A stretch of DNA of 64,000 bases, taken from the IMG/VR virus record IMGVR_UViG_3300035703_000043, positions 1 to 64,000 of that record; one strand, written 5' to 3'. This DNA is from a virus. Below, in pieces: positions 27,692 through 36,506 of the stretch (positions are counted from its first letter, which is position 1; every line of letters starts with the position of its first letter). The notes beneath the pieces were generated by a model. That model was not told where the DNA came from. It searched no databases and was given only the letters and a program-made list of their open reading frames with translations. The position numbers were made by a program, and so were the translations under genes.

Positions 27692-29409
27692 TGAAAACAC
27701 TTTCTTCTCCATTAGTTGCTGCAGCAAATAATATTGTTTCACTTGGTGTTAGGTCAAATTCATTACCAAAGTTTCAACGTGAATATATTAATTTTGGTAA
27801 ATTTTTAGAAGTAGAAAAAAGGTCATTAGAAAAATTAAAATTACCAGAAAAGAGAAAAATAAGTGCTCTTGCCAATTTAAATATTGCAAGCACTTTTGGA
27901 AAACCAGGAAATCTATTAGGTTCTTTGTTTAGTGGAGCATTAGACCTTGCTGGATTTGTTGGCAATATGTTTCCAGGTAGAGGAAAATTTGGAAAACCAC
28001 AAAGACCCACAAATGTAAAACCACCAAAACCAACACTTAGTGGACCACGATTGAAATTAGGTGGTATGAGAGCAGTTGGTGTTGGTAATGCACTATTTGC
28101 TGGACTTGATTTTGCGACTGGTCTTGCGGAAGGTGAAAGTGTAGGAAAAGCAGCAGCAGGAGCAAGTGGAGCACTTGCTGGTGGATTACTTGGTGGAGCA
28201 ATCGGGCAAGCACTTATCCCAATTCCAGGTGTTGGATTTGTTGTTGGAAATATGGCTGGAAGTTTTCTTGGTGGATTTGCTGCGGATAGATTTTATGAGG
28301 GAGGAAGTTCTCTCAAACAAAAACTTGAACAAAGATTAAAAGGACAAGAAGCAAAACAAAAAGGTATTGTTTCTGGTCTTACATTTAAGGATACAATAGA
28401 TAAGTTTGATGCTGCTGTAAGTAGATTTGAGAAAGGTGTTGCGATGGGATTGTTTGGAAGTGTTTCTCAACAAACAGAACAACCAACTGGTTATGATGAA
28501 GAAATATCTGCTGATGAAATGCCACCCCCACCAGATGAACCAACTGGTCCAATAAGTTATGGTAGTGGAAATGCCGAATTCGGGGAAACTGGAAATGTAA
28601 GTAATTCACCTGGATGGGTTCACGGACATTTTCAAGGTTCAAGTGCAGGAAGTGTTGTTAGAGATACAACGATGACTGTGAAAGCATTATTGCAACAAGG
28701 TTCTCCTGTATATTTAAATCCTGGTGTTGATTTGGTTCCAGGAAAAAAATATAGTGATGAAGAAATAAAGAATTATGTTGAAGGTGCAAGACAAGCACAC
28801 ACACACAGTGGAACTGGAAAATCAATTGATGTTTTTGTGAAGAAGGGAACAAAGGTTCCTATTTCCCTCACACAAGTTGGACCTACTGGAAGTGATTATG
28901 GTGGGTATGGAAGAGGAGGAATTGCTGGATATATTCAAGGAACTGATACTTGGATAGGACACTTAAATCCAAACTCTAAATCTGGATTAGCACAAAAAAA
29001 AGGAGAAATTAAAGGAACAGAAGCATCAAACATGGATCTGGCAATCCAAGATAATAACAAACCACAATCACAAGTGACACAACCAACATCAACATCAACA
29101 CCATCAGCATCATCACAAATGATGCAAGTTCCACAAATGTCTTCTATGGTTGCAGCAGCACCAACAAATCTTCAAGTTCCACCACAAAATATTCAGTATT
29201 ATACTTCATACAATCAAGCAGGTGGTGGTGCTTCTGTGATTATGCCTATTCTGATGGGTGGAGGTGGTGGAGGACAACAAAAACCAGTCTTCATTCCTGT
29301 TGGAGGAGGTGAAGGTGGTGGAACTGTGATTATGCCTGGTCCAGATGAAGGACAACTGGTAAATAGTCTTATGAAAACCATATTACTTACTAATCTGTCA
29401 GCAAGCTAA
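27691..29409 (+). CDS. Large tail protein with M23-like domain
   Basis: A 572-residue protein whose overall plan copies its neighbour: helical N-terminus, hydrophobic Gly/Ala-rich stretch (about 140-195, GALAGGLLGGAIGQALIPIP), enzymatic-looking domain, and low-complexity tail. Residues about 308-430 (GWVHGHFQGS, HTHSGTGKSIDVFVKKGTKV, GYGRGGIAGYI, WIGHLNP) resemble an M23 metallopeptidase. However, the HxxxD and HxH zinc ligands are altered, so it may be a non-catalytic binding domain. It starts at the previous stop (TAATG). Likely tape-measure or hub protein. Confidence 0.55.
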   Translation: MKTLSSPLVAAANNIVSLGVRSNSLPKFQREYINFGKFLEVEKRSLEKLKLPEKRKISALANLNIASTFGKPGNLLGSLFSGALDLAGFVGNMFPGRGKFGKPQRPTNVKPPKPTLSGPRLKLGGMRAVGVGNALFAGLDFATGLAEGESVGKAAAGASGALAGGLLGGAIGQALIPIPGVGFVVGNMAGSFLGGFAADRFYEGGSSLKQKLEQRLKGQEAKQKGIVSGLTFKDTIDKFDAAVSRFEKGVAMGLFGSVSQQTEQPTGYDEEISADEMPPPPDEPTGPISYGSGNAEFGETGNVSNSPGWVHGHFQGSSAGSVVRDTTMTVKALLQQGSPVYLNPGVDLVPGKKYSDEEIKNYVEGARQAHTHSGTGKSIDVFVKKGTKVPISLTQVGPTGSDYGGYGRGGIAGYIQGTDTWIGHLNPNSKSGLAQKKGEIKGTEASNMDLAIQDNNKPQSQVTQPTSTSTPSASSQMMQVPQMSSMVAAAPTNLQVPPQNIQYYTSYNQAGGGASVIMPILMGGGGGGQQKPVFIPVGGGEGGGTVIMPGPDEGQLVNSLMKTILLTNLSAS

Positions 29410-30722
29410 TGTCACAATCTGTAGCAGCATTTAAACCAAATTATTTCATTATACAATCATTGGATGGTAGTAAAAAAATTGATATTACCAATTCCTTGTT
29501 GTTTTTTGATTATTTTGAAGATATTTTATCACCTTGTGTAACTGCTACTGCACAAATAATTAATAGCACAAGTCTATTCAATCTTTTGCCAATTCGTGGT
29601 GGAGAAAAAGTTTCTATTAGTGTTGATACTGCATTTGGTGAGTTTTTATTTGATGGTGATAATGCTTTTTATGTTTATAAGGTTAGTAATCTTGATGCTC
29701 AAAAATCAAGTGAGATGTTTACTTTGCACTTAGTTTCTCGTGAAGGTTTAACAAATGATACTGTTAGATGCGAAAGAAAATATGCAGGAAATATTCAGAC
29801 TACAGTAACCAAAATTTTAAAGGATGTATTAAAAACTAAAAAGTTTAAAAGTGAAAATATAGAATCAACATCAAACGAATTTTCTTTTATTGGAAATAAT
29901 AGAAAACCATTTCACGTTTTGACTTGGTTAGGTCCAAAAGCAGTTCCTGCAAACGGGCAAAATTCGGGAACATCTGGGGGTGAAAGTAGTGGAATAGCAA
30001 AGGGAACTGCTGGATTTTTATTTTATGAGAATAAAGATGGTTTTAATTTTAGAAGTATTGACAGTTTAGTATCAAGCACTCAAATACAAAATAATAGTGC
30101 CGATAAGGAGTCAATATATAGTTATCAGTATGCTCCAATAATTGAGAGCAATAATGTAGAAACAAATTTTAGAATTTTAAATTATAAGTATGAAAAGAAT
30201 ATTGACCTGATGAAAGCATTGAGAGTTGGTATGTACTCAAATAAAACATATTATTTTGATTTGTATTCAAGTACTTTAGATATTTACAAATACACAGTAA
30301 AGGATCAAGTCAAGAATAAATTAGGTGCTTCTAAAAGTATTGCTGTATCTGAAGAATTTGGAGATAGTATTAGTAGAATTATGTTTAAAGCTTCCGATAG
30401 AGGAAACTTGAATAATGATGGAACGATAAGTGGTAAGTCTAGAAGTGGTGCTGATATGTCAATGTCTTATTCTAGATATAATTTATTGTTTACTCAGGCA
30501 CTAAATATGGTTATACCTTGCAACATAAGATTGAAAGTTGGAGATATTATAAAGGCACAGTTTCCAAGAATCACAAGAACAGACAATAAAGAAGCAGATG
30601 ACGAACAGAGTGGAAACTACTTGATTAAAGAATTAAGACATCATTTTGAAGGAAACCAAATGGTTACAAGTGTAAAACTAATTCGTGATAGTTACGGTCT
30701 TTACGGTCCTCAAAACGGGTAA
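29409..30722 (+). CDS. 27: Baseplate hub protein, gp27-like
   Basis: A 437-residue protein. FKPNYFIIQSLDGSKKIDIT, LLFFDYFEDILSPCVTATAQ and LHLVSREGLTNDTVRCERKY form a beta-rich N-terminal domain, and LKVGDIIKAQFPRITRTDNK with SGNYLIKELRHHFEG near the end resembles a gpD/gp27-type hub domain. Gene order (before a gp5-like OB-fold hub protein) supports gp27, the trimeric hub ring in T4. Overlaps the previous stop (TAATG). Confidence 0.7.
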   Translation: MSQSVAAFKPNYFIIQSLDGSKKIDITNSLLFFDYFEDILSPCVTATAQIINSTSLFNLLPIRGGEKVSISVDTAFGEFLFDGDNAFYVYKVSNLDAQKSSEMFTLHLVSREGLTNDTVRCERKYAGNIQTTVTKILKDVLKTKKFKSENIESTSNEFSFIGNNRKPFHVLTWLGPKAVPANGQNSGTSGGESSGIAKGTAGFLFYENKDGFNFRSIDSLVSSTQIQNNSADKESIYSYQYAPIIESNNVETNFRILNYKYEKNIDLMKALRVGMYSNKTYYFDLYSSTLDIYKYTVKDQVKNKLGASKSIAVSEEFGDSISRIMFKASDRGNLNNDGTISGKSRSGADMSMSYSRYNLLFTQALNMVIPCNIRLKVGDIIKAQFPRITRTDNKEADDEQSGNYLIKELRHHFEGNQMVTSVKLIRDSYGLYGPQNG

Positions 30723-30727
30723 GAAAA

Positions 30728-30937
30728 ATGAATTTACAACAATTCATACATAATATAAATGATGAATTAGGAAATTCATCATTAAATAAACAAAGAAAAA
30801 GATACTTAGAAGCACATTTGGAAGAACTTTTGGAATATCAAAAGAACAATCCAAATAATACTTTAATACCAAATGCATTAGAACTATTTTGCGATTTAAA
30901 CCCAAACGCACTGGAGTGTAGAATTTACGATGATTGA
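30728..30937 (+). CDS. Small conserved protein in hub cluster (69 aa)
   Basis: MNLQQFIHNINDELGNSSLN then a helical region (KRYLEAHLEELLEYQKNNPN) and ALELFCDLNPNALECRIYDD. It is wedged between gp27-like and gp5-like genes and overlaps the latter by 8 bases. Probably an assembly factor by position; no family recognised. Confidence 0.6.
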   Translation: MNLQQFIHNINDELGNSSLNKQRKRYLEAHLEELLEYQKNNPNNTLIPNALELFCDLNPNALECRIYDD

Positions 30938-33143
30938 AGAGGCTTTATTGAAATCCAATTACATTGGTAAAGATGGTTTTTATTGGTGGATTGGGCAAGT
31001 AGCAAATCAAAACTCTTGGAAAAGTAAATCTCAGTTTTCGGAGGAAAAGGGTTCTGATGGTAAAGTGTGGGCAGCAAGATGTAAGGTAAGAATTGTTGGT
31101 CATCATACTTTTGATGGTAATGTTCTTCCTGATGATGATTTGCCTTGGGCACAGATTATGATGGACCCTGCTTTTGGAAGTGGGCAAGGTGGTATGGGGG
31201 CAACAATAAATTTAAAGGGTGGTGAGACTTGCTTTGGATTTTTTATTGACGGAGATGACGCACAACAACCGGTTATAATGGGTCTTCTTCATCGTAGTGA
31301 TGGAGTTAAGAATTTAATCAGTGAAGATGTAATAGCAAAGGAAAAAAGTTCTCAATTTAAACCATTTACTGGTCACCCTGGAAATAATATCCCATCAACT
31401 CAAAGAAGTCATAGAAAAGATAAGGAAATTAATCCAGAAAATCCACAGGCAGAAACTTCTCCACTATCTGCAAAAGATAAGGTAGATATTGCTTTTAATC
31501 CTACTGTCGGTTTTTATACTGGAACCTCTCGTGTTTTTCCTCAATATGGAGATAGACTTCAATTTGATGCATCATCTATATGGCAAGTTGCGAAAAAAGC
31601 AGACATAGAAATTACAATACCAAGTGGTTGCCAGAATGGATTGATAGGTGATATTACACAAGGTCTTCAGGACTTTATGGCAATTACAAATGGATTGGAT
31701 AAGTATTTGAATGTTTATGTAGATACGGTATTAAATGAAATCGTAGATATAGGAAATCAAATCCGTAAGACTGCACGGTCAATACTTGGAATTGTAAAAC
31801 TGATTATCAATAATCTAAGAAATACAATTATGAAATGTATTACTTGGGCATTTAGAAAATTAGTTGGACTTATTATTCCGCAACCACAACAAAAAATTGT
31901 TCTGGAAGCAATGAAAAAAATTCTTGATATAATTTTTTGTATCCTGGAAAAACTCCCAGCAAGTCTTTTGGATTTTATTACAAATGCTTTACGAGATTTG
32001 GTAGATAGGACATTAAATGTTCCTCTTTGTGCAGCAGAACAATGGACTGCAGGGATTCTTGCCAAATTAATGAATGCAATTGAGGATGCATTATCTGGAA
32101 TAATGTCTGGTATTAGTTGGTTAACTGGGGGATTGGGAACAATTTCTGGAATCTTAAATCAGGCAAGTTCATTGGCATCGCAAATTTTTAGCTTTCTTGA
32201 ATGTACTGGACTTGCGTGTAAGCAACCTCATACTTGGGCAGCAAAATTCGGACCAAGTGAAAAGGAAGCAGATGACTGGAAAAAAATGGTTAGTAGTGTT
32301 AATGTGTTTAAAGATGCTGCTAAAGCAGGAAGTTCAATAGAGGATGCTCTTCGTGATACTCCTTTATATTCTGCGACTGATACTTTTGGTGCTGGATTTG
32401 GTGGACTGATTGATAGTGCTTTAAGAAATGCATCGTGTGCTTCTAAAGTCATCAACCCAACCAATCAAGATGATTTAATGAGAATGCCGATTGGAAGTAG
32501 ATGGAAAACTTGCATACCTCCACAAGTTTATATCACTGGTAATGGAGTTGGTGCTAAAGCAATCCCAATAGTTGGGGATAATAATAAAATTTTATCTATT
32601 GAAATACTCAATAGAGGTGTTGGTTATATAAACGGTACAACGGATATAAGAATTGTTGATAAAAGTAATTATGGTTTAGGTGCGATTGCAGAAGTTGAAG
32701 TTAATGAAAATGATGGTGGTATTGATAAAGTTATAATTTTAAATTCTGGTAATGGTTATTGTAAAGGTAATGTTGGTCTTGGCACGACTGTAGTTGGTCT
32801 TGGGACAACTGCACCTGGAATAAGTTCTTCCATAACAGGAATAGTTACTGATATTATAGTAAAATCACCAGGATATGGATATACGACTGGTGATACAGTC
32901 ACTGATGGTAAAAATACTTATACACCAATTGTTACTCCTGAAAGTGGGGCAATTGTAGATGTCTCTCTCCCAACGAATATTGTGGGAGGATTCAATAGCA
33001 TCCCAGTATTGACTATAAATACCAACACGGGAGTAGGTGCAGAACTCATAGCAGTTATGAAATATACTCCAAATTATGTTTCAACAACTGGAATTTCAGC
33101 AGTATCTGGAATAGCAGTAACTTCAGTGATAGATTGCGTATGA
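30930..33143 (+). CDS. 5: Baseplate central spike/hub protein, gp5-like
   Basis: A 737-residue protein. Residues about 10-125 (GFYWWIGQVANQNSW, KVRIVGHHTFDGN, DLPWAQIMMDPAFGSGQGG, PVIMGLLHRSDG) are the OB-fold domain typical of gp5/VgrG hub proteins. No lysozyme domain like that of T4 gp5 is evident. The middle is helical, and the C-terminus (about 540-730) has repeated GxGY-type beta strands (NRGVGYINGT, NSGNGYCKGN, SPGYGYTTGD). It would form the membrane-puncturing spike with gp27. Confidence 0.75.
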   Translation: MIEEALLKSNYIGKDGFYWWIGQVANQNSWKSKSQFSEEKGSDGKVWAARCKVRIVGHHTFDGNVLPDDDLPWAQIMMDPAFGSGQGGMGATINLKGGETCFGFFIDGDDAQQPVIMGLLHRSDGVKNLISEDVIAKEKSSQFKPFTGHPGNNIPSTQRSHRKDKEINPENPQAETSPLSAKDKVDIAFNPTVGFYTGTSRVFPQYGDRLQFDASSIWQVAKKADIEITIPSGCQNGLIGDITQGLQDFMAITNGLDKYLNVYVDTVLNEIVDIGNQIRKTARSILGIVKLIINNLRNTIMKCITWAFRKLVGLIIPQPQQKIVLEAMKKILDIIFCILEKLPASLLDFITNALRDLVDRTLNVPLCAAEQWTAGILAKLMNAIEDALSGIMSGISWLTGGLGTISGILNQASSLASQIFSFLECTGLACKQPHTWAAKFGPSEKEADDWKKMVSSVNVFKDAAKAGSSIEDALRDTPLYSATDTFGAGFGGLIDSALRNASCASKVINPTNQDDLMRMPIGSRWKTCIPPQVYITGNGVGAKAIPIVGDNNKILSIEILNRGVGYINGTTDIRIVDKSNYGLGAIAEVEVNENDGGIDKVIILNSGNGYCKGNVGLGTTVVGLGTTAPGISSSITGIVTDIIVKSPGYGYTTGDTVTDGKNTYTPIVTPESGAIVDVSLPTNIVGGFNSIPVLTINTNTGVGAELIAVMKYTPNYVSTTGISAVSGIAVTSVIDCV

Positions 33144-33709
33144 CAACCCCAGACCCACATTTAAGGCAAACTGACCATTTTATAGAAGCTTGTGGAGTAG
33201 ATAGTCCCCATAATGGAAAGATAGATTATTCTTGCACAACAAAAAAAGGACAAGGACACATTTTCTATGAAAATGGAGATTTGGATATTGTTAATGACAA
33301 AACATCAAAGGAAGTTTGTGGTAGAAAAATAACAAATGAAAATGAACCTGCAAAAATTATTCGTGCTGAAAATGGAGGAATAATTTTATCAGCACCAAAT
33401 GGAACTGTGACAATTGTTGCTGCAAACATTCGTTTTGTCGCTGTTGACGGTGGAGATGGTGGAGAGATTACTTTCCAAGCATCTAAAATAATTAATCAAG
33501 ATTCACCAACAAATAATACACAAGGAACAAATATAACATCTGCAGCATCACAAAATGCATCTGTTACAGGAAGTACCGCAAATCTTAGTGGAAATACACA
33601 GGCAGAAGTTCAATCAGGAATAGATTCTGATAAGTCATCAGTTTTGGGTAAAATATTGGATGCAATTACAAAATTTAAAAATTTCTTTAACTCAATTTGT
33701 TCTGGATAA
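33140..33709 (+). CDS. Conserved tail-spike-associated protein (189 aa)
   Basis: Begins MTTPDPHLRQTDHFIEACGV (the frame also opens at an upstream TTG, 33134). Beta-rich body with IIRAENGGIILSAPNGTVTI and VTIVAANIRFVAVDGGDGGE, suggestive of a spike beta-helix like the tip of gp5. The C-terminus is Ser/Asn/Thr-rich. ATGA overlap with the gp5-like gene supports a linked role in the central spike. No firm family. Confidence 0.6.
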   Translation: MTTPDPHLRQTDHFIEACGVDSPHNGKIDYSCTTKKGQGHIFYENGDLDIVNDKTSKEVCGRKITNENEPAKIIRAENGGIILSAPNGTVTIVAANIRFVAVDGGDGGEITFQASKIINQDSPTNNTQGTNITSAASQNASVTGSTANLSGNTQAEVQSGIDSDKSSVLGKILDAITKFKNFFNSICSG

Positions 33710-33724
33710 TCCTGGAGGAAAGTA

Positions 33725-34558
33725 ATGGCAGATTTTACAATTGTTAATGCTGCGGAAAAATTAATTGTAGGACAATTGGATATGTCCTTTTTAACTGCTA
33801 CTGATAAACTCACTCCAGGAACTGCAGTTATTAATGGTCCTTGTTACATTGGTTTGACTCCACAGATAGGTGTTGCGAGAGCAACTTGTATGATTGGTCC
33901 ACCATTGCCTGGTCTTTCTGTCCCTGCTTCTCTTGAAGTTACTGGAATTACAAATTTCGTTGGAATCACAAACACTACAGGAGTTTTAAATGATTTAGCA
34001 TTATCAAATGTTTTTGGGTTTACAAATAAAATTGGAGCAGAAATTCAAGCAGCATTCAAAGCAATTTTTGGGGTAAAAACAAATAATTCGGTACAAATTA
34101 CCAATGGACCAAAATCTTGTTCCGCAGTAGCAACAACACCTCTTTTGAGAGCAGATGTTGGTAGATTTGGGACTTGTCAGGCTGATTTGGGAATATTTTC
34201 TTCTGTTGCTGCACCTTTCAAGCAATTTGATATTCCTCATCCAAATAAAAAAGGAATGAGACTAAGACACGCTTGCATTGAAGGTCCAGAAGTTGGAGTA
34301 TATTATCGTGGAAGATTGGTAGATTCAAATGTAATTGATTTACCAGAATATTGGAGAGGTTTGGTGAATGCAGAAACAATTACTGTTTCACTGACACCAC
34401 ATACATTTTATCAAGAGTTATATGTTAAAAATATTGAATGGGGATGCAAAATCAATATAGTAAATAATGCTGGTGGTTCAATTGACTGTAGTTATGTTGT
34501 TTATGCTGAAAGAAACGACGTAGAAAAATTAGAAATAGAGTATAAAGAAGAATCGTAA
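33725..34558 (+). CDS. Tail structural protein with C-terminal fibre-cap-like domain
   Basis: A 277-residue protein. After a beta-rich N-terminal half, residues about 168-277 hold FKQFDIPHPNKKGMRLRHAC and IEGPEVGVYYRGRL, a block that recurs at the ends of cyanophage tail fibre and structural proteins. GAGGAAAG ribosome binding site precedes it. Likely virion component at the baseplate; partner unknown. Confidence 0.65.
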   Translation: MADFTIVNAAEKLIVGQLDMSFLTATDKLTPGTAVINGPCYIGLTPQIGVARATCMIGPPLPGLSVPASLEVTGITNFVGITNTTGVLNDLALSNVFGFTNKIGAEIQAAFKAIFGVKTNNSVQITNGPKSCSAVATTPLLRADVGRFGTCQADLGIFSSVAAPFKQFDIPHPNKKGMRLRHACIEGPEVGVYYRGRLVDSNVIDLPEYWRGLVNAETITVSLTPHTFYQELYVKNIEWGCKINIVNNAGGSIDCSYVVYAERNDVEKLEIEYKEES

Positions 34559-34560
34559 TT

Positions 34561-36447
34561 ATGGCATTATCAACAGAGGCACAACAAGATATTAATGAAA
34601 TTTATAATTCAGTTGCAAGATATTTTGCATCTACTGGAGGTTCTCAACCAAGCACTGACCCTAAAACTTATGCTAAAGATGGGGAATATGCTAAAAATGA
34701 ATCTACCCAAAAGGTGTCAGATCTTCAGCAATTGTTAGATGATAAACTTAATGAAAAACCAAAGAGGAGAAAAACACTTACTGAGACTTTTATTGACGAT
34801 ATAAAAGAACAAATCAAATATAAAGAAAGTGAAGTTGAAATGCTGAAAGATCAACTGACAATATATGACCTTAAAATTGATCAGTATGATATTGTTATAA
34901 GCAATATAGACAAAGAAATTATTCCATTAATTAATGAAATTAATGTTGGAATTGCTTCTGTCAAAACTGCTTATGATAATAGAGTTGCTGCTGGATGCAA
35001 AAGTGATTTGTATTGGGAATTAACTACTAAAAGAACTTATTTTCGTGTTATGGGTTTTTTTGATGATGATTATTATGTTGAAACATATACCTGCAAAAAG
35101 AATCCAAGTGTAAGAGAAGATTATAATTATTACGGTGCAAAGTATTATAGAAAACCACAAAATCAAGATTATGGTGCAAATATTGTCACCGAATTTCTTG
35201 GAACAATAGGTGTTGGGGAAACAATATTAGGGATAGTTGGTTCTTCCAGTACACTTAGATTTCAGATTGGAGATAAAGTTTTAGACAATATTGATAATCC
35301 TGTTGTTTTTTCTTCAAATAATATACCAACAATATTATCTTTTGGTACTACTTCTCTTGTTGGTGCTACCACAAGTTTTGGTGGAACAATTAGTTCTGGT
35401 TCTACAATTATAGCACATACAGGAATCGGAACCACCACTGATATTAGTATTGGAGATACAGTAAATCTTACAAATGTTTTGCCCATAAACACAAAAGTTG
35501 TTGGATTTGGAACTACAACAACTACAATATTAAATGTTTGGGATCCTAATGCAAATGGTCCTGGGTCTGGTGCTTTCATAAGCACTACTGGAGAAACAAA
35601 TAGTTTAATTATAAGTTCAGCATCTATTGGTAGTACATCAATTGGAACTTTTTCCGTTGGACTATTGACAAGTTATCCTGCAGTGATTCTTGATACTCAA
35701 GCACTTCAGGATGCAGAAAATACTAATTTTACATTAATAAGAGATACGCAAATAACACCTACAGAGTTTGATTATACAAATAATCCAATAGACCCAGTGA
35801 CAATCGGTATAATGGGTAATTCTTCTATTGGTTTAGGGCATAAATTAACTCTTGTGAACAATGGAAGTCCTATTGGTCCCTTTCAATGGCACGAAGTGAG
35901 AGGAGAAGAGTTTGCTCCTGAACCACCTTGTGGTGCTGATTACGCAAGATATTATCCTGGAAATAATTCTTGGCCTGTTGCAATTAGTTATACTTATAGC
36001 ACAGATGGAATGTTTTTATCTCAATCTTCTTCTTATGCTACGGAGGGTCAAATTCTTAATGTAGGTGTTGGTAATACTCCAGCTTTTGGTATAGGAACTA
36101 CTAATATTTCAGCATTAAATCCTTCAGCAGGAACTTGTTCTGCTTTGACTTCTATAATTACAGCATCAGAAACAAGTCGTAACGCAATTATTGCAAAAAA
36201 TGTCCCAAAAATTCAAGGATTGTTAGTATCCGGAAATGCATTAAAAAATCTAAGGGATAAATTAGAAAGTAGAGCATTTGCAATACTTCAAGGTAGAGTA
36301 TCTGCTGACGTAGACCTCAACAAATTAAAACAAGATCTTTCTGCACTTCAATCATTAGATTTAACCCAATTTGAACCCAGTGCTTATTATTTTGATTCAA
36401 GTAAAGGAAAAACCTCTTCATCAACTGTTGGTGTTGTGACCTCTTAA
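34561..36447 (+). CDS. Virion structural protein (628 aa)
   Basis: Coiled-coil-forming N-terminal region (IKEQIKYKESEVEMLKDQLT), a central beta-rich region with Thr/Gly/Ser-rich repeats (SFGTTSLVGATTSFGGTISS), and a helical C-terminus (QGRVSADVDLNKLKQDLSAL). Starts two bases after the previous gene. Proteins of this type occupy this position in T4-like cyanophages and are found in virions. Probably tail or fibre-attachment; function not recognised. Confidence 0.6.
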   Translation: MALSTEAQQDINEIYNSVARYFASTGGSQPSTDPKTYAKDGEYAKNESTQKVSDLQQLLDDKLNEKPKRRKTLTETFIDDIKEQIKYKESEVEMLKDQLTIYDLKIDQYDIVISNIDKEIIPLINEINVGIASVKTAYDNRVAAGCKSDLYWELTTKRTYFRVMGFFDDDYYVETYTCKKNPSVREDYNYYGAKYYRKPQNQDYGANIVTEFLGTIGVGETILGIVGSSSTLRFQIGDKVLDNIDNPVVFSSNNIPTILSFGTTSLVGATTSFGGTISSGSTIIAHTGIGTTTDISIGDTVNLTNVLPINTKVVGFGTTTTTILNVWDPNANGPGSGAFISTTGETNSLIISSASIGSTSIGTFSVGLLTSYPAVILDTQALQDAENTNFTLIRDTQITPTEFDYTNNPIDPVTIGIMGNSSIGLGHKLTLVNNGSPIGPFQWHEVRGEEFAPEPPCGADYARYYPGNNSWPVAISYTYSTDGMFLSQSSSYATEGQILNVGVGNTPAFGIGTTNISALNPSAGTCSALTSIITASETSRNAIIAKNVPKIQGLLVSGNALKNLRDKLESRAFAILQGRVSADVDLNKLKQDLSALQSLDLTQFEPSAYYFDSSKGKTSSSTVGVVTS

Positions 36448-36506
36448 TAATGGTTGTAAAGATGACACCTATATATTATAACGGTAAAAGCACTGCAAAA
36501 TAAGTA

